Shown here: positions 49,558 to 58,313 of the stretch, piece by piece
Position numbering within the stretch: position 1 is the first letter of the stretch
How the letters are laid out: each line of letters begins with the position of its first letter
Assembly (NCBI GenBank): GCA_964458605.1
Contig: CAYWLS010000001.1
Location: forward strand, 124,001-188,000
Reading direction: 5' to 3'
DNA from: JBBSNV01 sp964458605
GTDB lineage: Bacteria; Pseudomonadota; Alphaproteobacteria; Reyranellales; JAQSWP01
Length of the DNA: 64,000 bases
The notes under the pieces: generated by a model
The model's database searches: none
Seen by the model: the letters and a program-made list of their open reading frames with translations, nothing else
What the model was told of the DNA's origin: nothing
Made by a program: the position numbers and the translations under genes

Positions 49558-50040
49558 ATGGCGAAGAATCCCCAATCTGCCGCCGTCGAGGCCGAAGCGC
49601 TGCGCCAATTGAGCTGCACCTGTTTCGTGACGCGCCGGCTGGCCCGTCGCATCACCCAGTTCTACGAGGACCGGTTGCGGCCTTCCGGCATCACTATCGC
49701 CCAGTTCGGCGTGCTGGGCGCGCTGCGTCACTGGGGACCGTTGCCGATCGGCGAGCTGGCCGAGCGGCTGGGCCTGGATCGCACCACCCTGACCCGCACG
49801 CTCAAGCCGCTCGAGGCCCAGGGCCTGATGAGCAGCGACACGGCGACGGATGCGCGGCGCCGGCCGGTGGCGATCACCACCCAGGGCCGCGCGGTGCTGC
49901 GCCGCGCGGCACCGCTGTGGCGTCGCGCGCAGGACGAGGTGACCCGCATGGTGGGCGCCAGGCAGATGCTGGCGCTGCACGGCCAGCTCGACGCGGCCTA
50001 TGCCGCGCTGGGCGTATCGCAAGCGAACCGGTCGCGCTGA
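49558..50040 (+). CDS. MarR family transcriptional regulator
   Basis: Winged-helix regulator of 160 residues. The N-terminal helix (LSCTCFVTRRLARRITQFYE) leads to ITIAQFGVLGALRHWGPLPI, then LAERLGLDRTTLTRTLKPLE as recognition helix and the wing DTATDARRRPVAIT. The CTC near residue 19 may be a redox or electrophile sensor. GGGAG precedes the ATG at 49558. Likely represses itself and the paaI-type gene and is released by an aromatic or acyl ligand. Confidence 0.9.
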   Translation: MAKNPQSAAVEAEALRQLSCTCFVTRRLARRITQFYEDRLRPSGITIAQFGVLGALRHWGPLPIGELAERLGLDRTTLTRTLKPLEAQGLMSSDTATDARRRPVAITTQGRAVLRRAAPLWRRAQDEVTRMVGARQMLALHGQLDAAYAALGVSQANRSR

Positions 50041-50326
50041 ATGGGAGTGACGGGCAGGCAGTGGGAGCGCATGGCGCGCCCCTCGCCCTGCGCCGGCCGC
50101 TTCCTCGGGAGGGAAGGGAACGGCCGGCCGCGCATCGCCCCGATACGCTCCCGCGCGCCAGGAGGCAGCGGCAGGAGCCAGAGCGGAGCGTCCCGCACCG
50201 GGGCTCCAGCCGTCTCTCCCATTACGGCAAGAGACGGCGGGCGCCGGGCCGGGCCGGCAGAATCATCTGCCAGGCGACGTCAGGGCGAGGGGGCGGGGCG
50301 CGATGGGCGCGCCCGTGCGAGAGCGA
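50041..50326. other. Gap between marR and the DUF4389 gene
   Basis: I see no credible gene in these 286 bases. The one open frame here (plus strand from 50041) has no homology I recognise, starts at the marR stop and is Arg/Gly/Pro-rich, as random GC-rich DNA is. No tRNA or clear terminator. Short purine-rich stretches (GGGAGGGAAGGG near 50109) are the only notable feature. Confidence 0.5.
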
Positions 50327-50626
50327 TCAGGCTGGAAACGGCGCCAGCGGGAACGGCTTGATGTCGGTGGCGCCGGTCAGGTAGCGCAGGATCTCCGCCA
50401 TCCAGGCGCCGATGCGGCTGCCGAACGCGGCGAGCTGCGGGTTGCGCTGTCCGGCCACCGCGGTGACGATCATCTGCAGCAGAGCCAGCGCGAAGCTGAA
50501 CCATAACAGCGCCCAGGCCAACACCGCAAATCCCAGCGTATAGGCCGCACGCAGCAGCAGCGCGTTGCGCGGCTTGTCGCCGATCGCAGCGCCGTCTCCA
50601 TTCGGACCGTAGTGGATGTCGGACAT
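50327..50626 (-). CDS. DUF4389 domain-containing membrane protein
   Basis: Protein of 99 residues with a long hydrophobic part (LGFAVLAWALLWFSFALALL, about 30-50) and the DUF4389 pattern AYTLGFAVLAWALLWFS then RIGAWMAEILRYLTGATDIK ending PFPLAPFP. Function is unknown. The ATG at 50626 follows GGGAGG. Confidence 0.8.
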   Translation of the reverse strand: MSDIHYGPNGDGAAIGDKPRNALLLRAAYTLGFAVLAWALLWFSFALALLQMIVTAVAGQRNPQLAAFGSRIGAWMAEILRYLTGATDIKPFPLAPFPA

Positions 50627-50708
50627 GCTTGGCCTCCCGGAAGCGAAACACGGATGGCAGATATGGGATTGCGCGGGGCGATTTCAAGATCGCCGCACCG
50701 AACGCGAA

Positions 50709-50737
50709 GAGCCCGCCGGCTTTGCGCTGGCGGGCTC
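50709..50737 (-). terminator. GC stem-loop downstream of the first secreted-protein gene
   Basis: GAGCCCGCC (50709-50717) and GGCGGGCTC (50729-50737) form a perfect 9-bp stem with an 11-base loop. On the minus strand it is followed by TTCGCGTT, so it may end transcription of the gene at 50786-51148. Confidence 0.65.
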
Positions 50738-50738
50738 C

Positions 50739-50788
50739 TTGCTGTCGCAACGTCGGGCGCTCGTTGCTGTCGCAACCCCGGGGCGCTA
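50739..50788. repeat. Direct repeat of about 25 bases
   Basis: TTGCTGTCGCAAC occurs at 50739-50751 and again at 50764-50776, each followed by a similar CGGGCGCT or GGGCGCT tail, which makes a tandem repeat of about 25 bases. The second copy runs into the stop codon of the small secreted-protein gene. Confidence 0.8.
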
Positions 50789-51148
50789 GCCGCCGGTACC
50801 GCTGCCGTTCGCACCGCCATTGGCGGGCGGACCGCTGCCGGCACCGCCGGTCGCATCGCCCGAATTGCCGCCGCTGCCGGGCGTGGTGGCATTGGGCGTG
50901 GCGCCGCCATAGGTGCCCTTGCTGGTGCCGCCGTCGGTGCCGCTGCCGTTATAGGGCGCGCCTTTCATCGGCGCGTTGTTGCCGCCGGTGTTGGTGCCCA
51001 TGCCGCGACCGGACGTGTCCGGGGTCGAGCCGTTGTCGCAGCGCGTGGTCTTGCCCTGCTGCGCGCTGTGGTCGTTGCAGTCGGCGTAGGCGGCCGTGCC
51101 CAGCAGCAGGGTGAGGGCAGCAGCCCCGCCGAGGATGCCTGGCTTCAT
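50786..51148 (-). CDS. Small secreted Gly/Thr/Ser-rich protein (1)
   Basis: Precursor of 120 residues with a signal peptide (MKPGILGGAAALTLLLGTAAYA, cut after about residue 22; core LGGAAALTLLLGTAAYA). The mature part starts DCNDHSAQQGKTTRCDNG with two cysteines and continues as low-complexity Gly/Thr/Asn/Ser to the end. No domain is recognisable. Two similar genes follow upstream on the same strand. Likely periplasmic or extracellular. Confidence 0.72.
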   Translation of the reverse strand: MKPGILGGAAALTLLLGTAAYADCNDHSAQQGKTTRCDNGSTPDTSGRGMGTNTGGNNAPMKGAPYNGSGTDGGTSKGTYGGATPNATTPGSGGNSGDATGGAGSGPPANGGANGSGTGG

Positions 51149-51172
51149 GGACTTCTCCTCGGTTGTCGGCGA

Positions 51173-51670
51173 TCAGCCGCCGCTGCCGCCCGAACCGCCG
51201 CCGGAGCCGCCGCCCGAACCACTGCTCGAGCCGCCGCCCGCGGAGTCGCCCGCGGAGCCGCCCCCGCCGCCGCTGCTGCCCGAGCCGTTGTTGCCGCCGC
51301 CGGTGCCGCCCGGCGCGTTGGACGTGTTGCCGCCGCCCGGTGCGACGGTGGCGGCGGGGCTGCCGCCCGGCGCGTTGGTGCCGGTGGTGTCGGAGCCGGG
51401 CAGCTTGTTCTTGTTGGCGGTTCCCGCGCCGGTGCGGCTCATGTCGCTGCCGTCCCCGACCGCCGACTTGCCGTTCACGCCGCTGGTCCCGGCGCCGCTA
51501 TTGCCGGTGCCGGCCTGACCGCTGGTATTGCATTCGGCGTTGTATTTCTGCATGGCCGCGCTGCCCATGCGCTGGGCATCCATGCGCGCCTGGTCGTTGC
51601 AGGCGGCGAAAGCGCTGGTGCCGATGAGCAGTGTCGCTGCCGCGGCGGCGCCGATGATGGCTGGTCTCAT
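51173..51670 (-). CDS. Small secreted Gly/Ser-rich protein (2)
   Basis: Precursor of 165 residues with the signal peptide MRPAIIGAAAAATLLIGTSAFA followed by ACNDQARMDAQRMGSAAMQK and a second cysteine (AECNTSG), then about 110 residues of Gly/Ser/Asn/Ala, ending in a GGGSG-type repeat. The plan is the same as in its neighbours: signal, Cys-x(20 or so)-Cys head, disordered tail. The Gly run makes the 3' end prone to slippage. Confidence 0.72.
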   Translation of the reverse strand: MRPAIIGAAAAATLLIGTSAFAACNDQARMDAQRMGSAAMQKYNAECNTSGQAGTGNSGAGTSGVNGKSAVGDGSDMSRTGAGTANKNKLPGSDTTGTNAPGGSPAATVAPGGGNTSNAPGGTGGGNNGSGSSGGGGGSAGDSAGGGSSSGSGGGSGGGSGGSGG

Positions 51671-51793
51671 GACGTTCTCCTTGGTTTGAGCAAGGGCAAC
51701 GTCGTGACCGGACAAAGGTTCGGCCGATCGGCGAGGTAAACCGCCGAATACAAATTTGTGAACTGCGGGCGGTACGATGGTGGCACAAATTCG

Positions 51794-51818
51794 GGCCCGC
51801 CGACGGTATCGGCGGGCC
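51794..51818 (-). terminator. Stem-loop downstream of the third secreted-protein gene
   Basis: GGCCCGCCGA (51794-51803) and TCGGCGGGCC (51809-51818) form a perfect 10-bp stem with a 5-base loop. On the minus strand it is followed by CGAATTTGTG, a moderately T-rich tail, and lies 34 bases after the stop of the gene at 51852. Confidence 0.75.
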
Positions 51819-51851
51819 GTTGCGGCACTGCAGCAGTCGAAGGCGAAGCGG

Positions 51852-52217
51852 CTAGCTGCCGCTGCTGGTCGCGCCATGGTCGCCGGCAACGCCGGACGCG
51901 GCACGACTGGCGGCGCGGTCGAAGGTCTCGTGGTAGCTGCCGACGGCGGAAGCCTTGTGCGCATCGACGGCGGCGCCGTCGAAAGACGGGGCCATGGCCG
52001 ATTGCCGCTGGATCGGGCGCGGGATCGCCATGCCCGAGGCGGCGCCGGAATTGCCGCCGCCGGTCGAACTCAGCTCGCATTGCGCCTGGAAGGCGTTCCA
52101 GTCGCGCGGCCGGTTGGCGCCCAGGGCGTCGTATCGCTCGGCGCAGGTCGCGGCCAGGGCGCTTCCGGCCATGGCGAACGCCACGATGGCGGCGGCAGGA
52201 TAGATAAAGAATTTCAT
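51852..52217 (-). CDS. Small secreted protein (3)
   Basis: Precursor of 121 residues with the signal peptide MKFFIYPAAAIVAFAMAGSALA, then ATCAERYDALGANRPRDWNA, a second cysteine (QAQCELSSTGGG) and an Ala/Ser-rich tail that is less extreme than in the other two. The head pattern (Cys, charged helix, Cys, then STGGG-type tail) is shared with the two neighbours. Probably an envelope protein; the function is unknown. Confidence 0.72.
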   Translation of the reverse strand: MKFFIYPAAAIVAFAMAGSALAATCAERYDALGANRPRDWNAFQAQCELSSTGGGNSGAASGMAIPRPIQRQSAMAPSFDGAAVDAHKASAVGSYHETFDRAASRAASGVAGDHGATSSGS

Positions 52218-52314
52218 GCGCTGCTCCTCTTTGCGGTGAGGCGCAACGGTATGGCCGCGAAATGGGGCGAGGACGGGGCGGTCGAAAATATGTCGCAGGG
52301 GGGCCAGAAGCGGG

Positions 52315-52340
52315 GCCCCGGCCGATCGCTCGGTCGGGGC
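52315..52340 (-). terminator. Strong stem-loop downstream of the alcohol dehydrogenase gene
   Basis: GCCCCGGCCGA (52315-52325) pairs with TCGGTCGGGGC (52330-52340) with one G-U pair and a TCGC loop. It lies 34 bases after the alcohol dehydrogenase stop. There is no T-run on the minus strand, so it may need Rho or act as an mRNA 3' protector. Confidence 0.7.
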
Positions 52341-52373
52341 GCCTGAAACGTTGCTGACGGCCTGTCCCTTGGC

Positions 52374-53420
52374 TCAGGGAATGAGCACCGCGCGCCCCAT
52401 GATCAGGCCCTTGCGCAGGTCCTGGAGCGCGGCATCGGCATCGTCGAGCTTGCGCTGCACCAGCGGCACCCTGTCGATCTTGCCGGCGCGCGCCAACTTC
52501 ATCGTCTCGTCCATCTCGGCCAGGCTGCCGACCATCGAGCCCTGCACGGTGCGCGAGGTCATCGGGAACATCGCCACCGGCTGGGTGAAGGAGCCGCCGA
52601 ACAGGCCGACGATCACCAGCTTGCCGCCGGTACGCAGCGCGTTGAAGCCGAAGGCGGCGCTGCTCTCGGCGCCGACGAAATCGACCGCCGCCATCACGCC
52701 GCCGCCGCTCAGCGCGCGCAGCTCCTTGCCGGCATCGGGCGACTTGGAGTTGACCGTGGCCGCCGCGCCGGCCTGCCTGGCCAGTTCCAGCTTCCTGTCG
52801 TCGATATCGGCCACGATCGGCGCGCGGCCCAGCAGCGCCTTGGCGAACTGCACGCCCATCATGCCGACGCCGCCGGCGCCGACGATCAGGATCGGCGCGC
52901 CGCCATCGTGGTGCTCGACCTTCTTGATGGCCGAGAACGCCGTAATGCCGGAGCAGGCATAGGTGCAGGCCAGCTCGGTCGGGATGCCGGTATAGTCGAA
53001 CAGATATTTGGCGTGCGGCACCAGCACGTGGTCGGCGAAGCCGCCATCGCGGTTGATGCCCAGGGTCTGCGGCTGGGCGCACAGATGCTCGTTGCCCGCC
53101 TGGCACAGCCAGCACTTGCCGCAGCCGATCCAGGGATAGACCACGCGCGCATCGCCCACCTTGACGCCTTTGGCGTCGGGGCCGAGCGCCTCGACCACGC
53201 CGACCATCTCGTGACCCAGCGTCTTGGGCGGCGCCACGCCGCGCGTCGGCAGCTTCTTGCCGCCGCCCATGTCGAAGAAGCCCTCCCACAGATGGACGTC
53301 GGAATGGCACACGCCGGAGGCGGTGATGCGCACCAGAACCTCGGTGCCCTGCGGCACGGGGTTGGACGCTTCCACCTTCTGCAGCGGCTGGCCGAACTCG
53401 ATCACCTTGTAGCTTTTCAT
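52374..53420 (-). CDS. Zinc-containing alcohol dehydrogenase
   Basis: Medium-chain dehydrogenase of 348 residues. ITASGVCHSDVHLWEG carries the catalytic zinc cysteine, GHEMVGVVEALG the histidine/glutamate, CGKCWLCQAGNEHLC the structural zinc cysteines and VGAGGVGMMGVQFAKALLG the NAD site. It oxidises a primary or aromatic alcohol with NAD. The ATG at 53420 has a GGGAGG just ahead; the upstream frame is not used. An intrinsic stem-loop follows. Confidence 0.93.
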   Translation of the reverse strand: MKSYKVIEFGQPLQKVEASNPVPQGTEVLVRITASGVCHSDVHLWEGFFDMGGGKKLPTRGVAPPKTLGHEMVGVVEALGPDAKGVKVGDARVVYPWIGCGKCWLCQAGNEHLCAQPQTLGINRDGGFADHVLVPHAKYLFDYTGIPTELACTYACSGITAFSAIKKVEHHDGGAPILIVGAGGVGMMGVQFAKALLGRAPIVADIDDRKLELARQAGAAATVNSKSPDAGKELRALSGGGVMAAVDFVGAESSAAFGFNALRTGGKLVIVGLFGGSFTQPVAMFPMTSRTVQGSMVGSLAEMDETMKLARAGKIDRVPLVQRKLDDADAALQDLRKGLIMGRAVLIP

Positions 53421-53794
53421 TTTCCCTCCCGATGCGACTGCGCCCGAGTGTAGGCGGCGGCGGCCTCGCCTGCAAAGCGCCGGCATCGGAGGGCATTCCG
53501 CCAGCCGAGGGCTGTCCGCGCGCGGGCCGCAGGCTGGCCGCAGACGGGCCCGGCGACGATCGGGAGGGAAAGAGGCTCGGCGCCGGACCGCGACGATGAA
53601 CGTCGGGGAGAGACCATGGCCCGGCGCCGGGCTTTGCGAAGAGGTGCCGGCCGCGCCCGTGGAGAGGACGCGACCGGCGGCGACGGGCTCCGGGGGAGAG
53701 AGACTCGTCGCCCGCGCCTTCACACGAGGAGAAGGCGCGATGGGATGACAATGACCTAACGAATGCGCGTGCCGCCTTGCGGCCTGTTCACAAT

Positions 53795-53830
53795 CGCCTC
53801 GCAGGCCCGCCTCGCAGGCCCGCCTCGCAG
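53795..53830. repeat. Tandem repeat, 13-base unit
   Basis: The unit CGCCTCGCAGGCC occurs twice exactly (53795-53807 and 53808-53820) and once more without its last three bases (53821-53830). It lies in the gap between the alcohol dehydrogenase and hsp20 genes. Confidence 0.88.
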
Positions 53831-53880
53831 ACCTCGGGCCGAGGCGGTCGCCCGCCCGTCAATTCGTCGGGCGAGGCGGA

Positions 53881-53906
53881 GGGAGCGCCCCCGGAAGGGC
53901 GCTCCC
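53881..53906. terminator. Stem-loop downstream of hsp20
   Basis: GGGAGCGCCC (53881-53890) and GGGCGCTCCC (53897-53906) form a perfect 10-bp stem with a CCGGAA loop, 34 bases beyond the hsp20 stop. No T-run follows on either strand, so it is a probable 3' end or protective structure, not a clean intrinsic terminator. Confidence 0.7.
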
Positions 53907-53939
53907 CGCAAGACTGCTGCCTGAAACTCCGCCGGGGTC

Positions 53940-54395
53940 TTAGGCCGCCTGCTGGATCTTCGGCTGCTCGGTCTGGGTGCCGCCGCCGATCTTGATCTGG
54001 CGGGGCTTCTTCTCTTCCGGCACCTCGCGCACCAGCTCGATATTGAGCAGGCCGTTGGTCAGCTTGGCGCCGGCGACCTTGATGAAGTCGGCCAGCTCGA
54101 AGCGGCGCTCGAAAGCGCGGCCGGCGATGCCGCGATACAGGAACTGCTTGTCGCCCTGCTGTTCGACCTGCTTGCCGGTCACCACCAGGGTGTTCTGGTG
54201 CTGTACGACTTCGAGATCGCCCTCGCCGAAGCCCGCCACCGCCAGCACGATGCGGTAGGAGTCGTCAGAGGTTTTCTCGATGTTGTACGGCGGATAGCCG
54301 CTGTTTTCTTCCCGGGTCACGGCGTCCAGCAGGCTGGTGACGCGGTCGAAACCGACCGTGGAACGGAACAACGGGGAAAAATCGAAACTGCGCAT
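53940..54395 (-). CDS. Small heat shock protein, Hsp20/IbpA type
   Basis: ATP-independent holdase of 151 residues. The N-terminal MRSFDFSPLFRSTVGFDRV matches the IbpA/HspA group, the alpha-crystallin domain runs from about 34 to 126 (YNIEKTSDDSYRIVLAVAGF to GLLNIELVREVPE) and a short Pro/Lys tail follows. I start at 54395, where GGAGG lies upstream inside a ROSE-like hairpin. A sigma32-like promoter lies about 100 bases further upstream. Heat control at two levels is therefore likely. Confidence 0.93.
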   Translation of the reverse strand: MRSFDFSPLFRSTVGFDRVTSLLDAVTREENSGYPPYNIEKTSDDSYRIVLAVAGFGEGDLEVVQHQNTLVVTGKQVEQQGDKQFLYRGIAGRAFERRFELADFIKVAGAKLTNGLLNIELVREVPEEKKPRQIKIGGGTQTEQPKIQQAA

Positions 54396-54396
54396 G

Positions 54397-54423
54397 GTCA
54401 CATCCTCCGCAAAGCAAGGTGAC
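54397..54423 (-). promoter_or_regulatory. ROSE-like RNA thermometer in the hsp20 leader
   Basis: On the minus strand the leader has GTCAC, CTTGCTTTGC, GGAGGAT and GTGAC in order, and the outer five bases pair perfectly. The TTGCT preceding a GGAGGA ribosome binding site is the conserved core of ROSE elements, which hide the site until the hairpin melts at heat-shock temperature. A further GC-rich stem upstream (to about 54450) fits the multi-stem form of such leaders. Confidence 0.82.
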
Positions 54424-54499
54424 ATCTGTTAGGGGCGCCACCCTCATGGTCTGCGCCCGGCTGGGTTGCCGGCTCCCCAAGGGGCCGCCGACAGGCTTG

Positions 54500-54527
54500 A
54501 AATAGGGGGCGCGGGCGAGGATTCAAG
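54500..54527 (-). promoter_or_regulatory. Sigma32 (RpoH)-like promoter for hsp20
   Basis: On the minus strand CTTGAA (54522-54527) is followed after 15 bases by CCTATTT (the complement of 54500-54506), in a run of C that makes CCCCCTATTT. Both match alphaproteobacterial heat-shock promoters. A start about 7 bases further on would give a leader near 100 bases, the length expected for a ROSE leader. Confidence 0.78.
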
Positions 54528-54601
54528 TCCCCGTCCACGACCCCTGTTTTTTGCGGAAACCGGCGGCAACTGCGACCCATTGGCAGCTGCGGCTGCCGGT
54601 T

Positions 54602-55480
54602 TCAGCGGGCGCAGCCGATCGGCTGGCGGGCGTAGTACGCCATGCCGTAGGGCACCAGCTTCTCGAAACCCAGCGCGTGATAGGCGGCGATGGCAGGCGC
54701 ATTGGCCTTGCCGGTGAACAGCACCGCCCGCGCCACGCCCTGCCAGCGCAGCGCCAGCAGCATGCCGGCCACCACCGAGCGGGCATAGCCGTGGCCGCGG
54801 TGCTCCGGCGGCGTCCACACCCCGCCGATCAGCCCGCGACCCGCGGCCAGCGCCAGCAGCCCGGCCATCGCCACCGGCTTGTTGCCGCTCACCGCCAGCC
54901 ACAGCGCGCCGTTCTCGATGCGCTCGGCCATCTCCTCCTCGGCCTGGGCCTGCAGGGCCGGCAGCGCCGCGGCGCGCTGCTCCTGCAGATGCGCCAGCCG
55001 CCACTCGGCTACCAGCGCCAGATCGCCCGGCGCGGCGCGGCGGCAGGCGATGGTGCCCTGCGACAGCGGTTCGGGGATCTTCATCTCGTCGACCTTCAGC
55101 GCCATCAGCGTCTGGTGCGCGGCCGAGTGGGGCAGGCCGGCATGCGGGCGCAGCGCCTGCAGGCAGGCCTCGACCTGGCCCAGCGGCCCCAGCACGCCGC
55201 CCACCGCGCGGCCGGAAGCGCCGATCGCCGCCTGCAGCAGGTCGGCAATGCCCTGCTCGGCCTGGATCAGCACGTTGCCGTTCCAGAACAGGGCCAGGCA
55301 GCCGACCAGCCGCTTGCCCTCGAACAGGCCGACATAGGTACCTTGATAGGGGCGGCCGCCATCCTGCAGGCCGGCGCGCTCGAGATTGCCCAGCATCAGC
55401 AGCGAGGTATCGGCATGGCTGCGCAGATATCCGTCGAGCTGATTCCTGTCGCTCGGGATCAAGGGTCTGATCGAAGTCAT
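54602..55480 (-). CDS. GNAT family N-acetyltransferase
   Basis: Protein of 292 residues with two GNAT-like halves; only the C-terminal one has a clear acetyl-CoA motif A (VWTPPEHRGHGYARSVVAGM, core PPEHRGHGYA) and motif B with AYHALGFEKL. The N-terminal half has LDGYLRSHADTSLLMLGNLE and lacks the motif. The substrate is unknown. Lies between hsp20 and rpmE on the same strand. Confidence 0.85.
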   Translation of the reverse strand: MTSIRPLIPSDRNQLDGYLRSHADTSLLMLGNLERAGLQDGGRPYQGTYVGLFEGKRLVGCLALFWNGNVLIQAEQGIADLLQAAIGASGRAVGGVLGPLGQVEACLQALRPHAGLPHSAAHQTLMALKVDEMKIPEPLSQGTIACRRAAPGDLALVAEWRLAHLQEQRAAALPALQAQAEEEMAERIENGALWLAVSGNKPVAMAGLLALAAGRGLIGGVWTPPEHRGHGYARSVVAGMLLALRWQGVARAVLFTGKANAPAIAAYHALGFEKLVPYGMAYYARQPIGCAR

Positions 55481-55534
55481 GTTGGCGCTCCGTTTTAGGC
55501 GCCGGCACGACCGCTGGAGGTTTCCTGGAAACTG

Positions 55535-55563
55535 AAACGCCCGGCGGAGGTGCCGGGCGTTTT
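55535..55563. terminator. Intrinsic terminator between rpmE and the GNAT gene
   Basis: AAACGCCCGGC (55535-55545) and GCCGGGCGTTT (55552-55562) form an 11-bp stem with a GGAGGT loop; the T-run is short (TTTT). It lies after the rpmE stop on the minus strand and separates it from the GNAT gene. Confidence 0.85.
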
Positions 55564-55594
55564 GGAAGTAAGAACCTGGATTTTTCCCGAGGTC

Positions 55595-55822
55595 CTATTT
55601 CTTCGCTTGCCCGACGCTGCCGAAGCGCTCTTTGAATCGCGCAACTCGGCCACCACGATCGCTGACGCGGCTGACACCCGTCCACGCCGGATGCGTTTTC
55701 GGGTCGATATCCAGCCGAAGCGTGTCGCCCGCTTGACCATAGGTCGAACGGGTGCTGAACGAGGAACCGTCCGTCATAACGACGGTGATCTCGTGATAGT
55801 CCGGGTGGATGTCCTTTTTCAT
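55595..55822 (-). CDS. rpmE: 50S ribosomal protein L31
   Basis: Protein of 75 residues: MKKDIHPDYHEITVVMTDGS is the bL31 start and THPAWTG is the conserved middle. The cysteines of the zinc-binding form are absent (TDGSSFSTRSTYG at that place), so this is the zinc-independent form. Terminator follows. Confidence 0.95.
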   Translation of the reverse strand: MKKDIHPDYHEITVVMTDGSSFSTRSTYGQAGDTLRLDIDPKTHPAWTGVSRVSDRGGRVARFKERFGSVGQAKK

Positions 55823-56056
55823 GACAGTCGGTCCTTGGCTGGCACTGGTGGCCCTTCGAGCGGGCGGTTATAGCCAAGGGGCGGGCTGCCGACAAGGGCC
55901 AAAATCCCCGGTGCCACAGTTGCTTCCCGCTTTGTGGCGAGGGGGTGACGGGTGGGCCGGACAAGCCGTCGCAGGCTGCGGCGAGGAAGCGTTAGCGTCC
56001 GGGGCCCGGGACTGCTATAGGGCAGCTAGAGCGTTCTGCGACAAGGGAAATTCACC

Positions 56057-56380
56057 ATGAGCGACGCCACTTTCGAGACCCTGGCCGAGACCGAGATCGG
56101 CTTCCTGGCGGAACGGATCGAGGACACGCTGGGCGATATCGTCGATGTGGAATACCACATGGACGTGCTGACCCTGGAGCTGGAGGACGGCGCCCAGTAT
56201 GTCATCAATCGCCAGACGCCGATGAAGCAGATCTGGCTGTCCTCGCCGGTTTCGGGCGCCTGGCACTACGGCCGCGACGAGCAGGGGGTGTGGCGCGCCA
56301 CGCGCGGCGGCAAGCCGCTGCGCCAGTTGCTGCGCGAGGAATTGAGCGAGCGGCTCGAGCGGCCGCTCGAGCTGGATTGA
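56057..56380 (+). CDS. cyaY: Iron donor protein CyaY (bacterial frataxin)
   Basis: Frataxin homologue of 107 residues that binds iron and tunes Fe-S cluster assembly. The acidic first helix (FETLAETEIGFLAERIEDTL) and the strand block LTLELEDGAQYVINRQTPMK, then QIWLSSPVSGAWHY, match the family. It ends 16 bases before the exporter gene on the same strand. Confidence 0.93.
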   Translation: MSDATFETLAETEIGFLAERIEDTLGDIVDVEYHMDVLTLELEDGAQYVINRQTPMKQIWLSSPVSGAWHYGRDEQGVWRATRGGKPLRQLLREELSERLERPLELD

Positions 56381-56396
56381 GCGGAGCTGGATTGGA

Positions 56397-58304
<1,908 letters not shown>

Positions 58305-58313
58305 CGGCGCGCG

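Larger units (their letters stand above)
53421..53939. other. GC-rich gap with short repeats
   Basis: I see no gene in these 519 bases, which is long for this window. The right end holds three near-exact copies of CGCCTCGCAGGCC (53795-53830). The middle is G/A-rich on the plus strand with several GGGGAGAG-like runs (53600-53710). The composition would allow open frames on both strands, but none carries a plausible start or family signal. Confidence 0.55.

Noticed and set aside
50041..50361. 106-codon plus-strand frame after marR
   Set aside because: Begins at the marR stop, has no family signal and reads as Arg/Gly/Pro-rich GC noise; it also overlaps the DUF4389 gene.
52374..53723. 449-codon version of the alcohol dehydrogenase
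   Set aside because: The 101 extra N-terminal codons are non-homologous; the ATG at 53420 has a strong ribosome binding site and the normal family start.
54513..54535. Possible tRNA T-arm (GATTCAAGTCC)
   Set aside because: Arms do not pair as in a tRNA and no acceptor, D or anticodon arm is nearby. The same bases fit the -35 of a sigma32-like promoter for hsp20.
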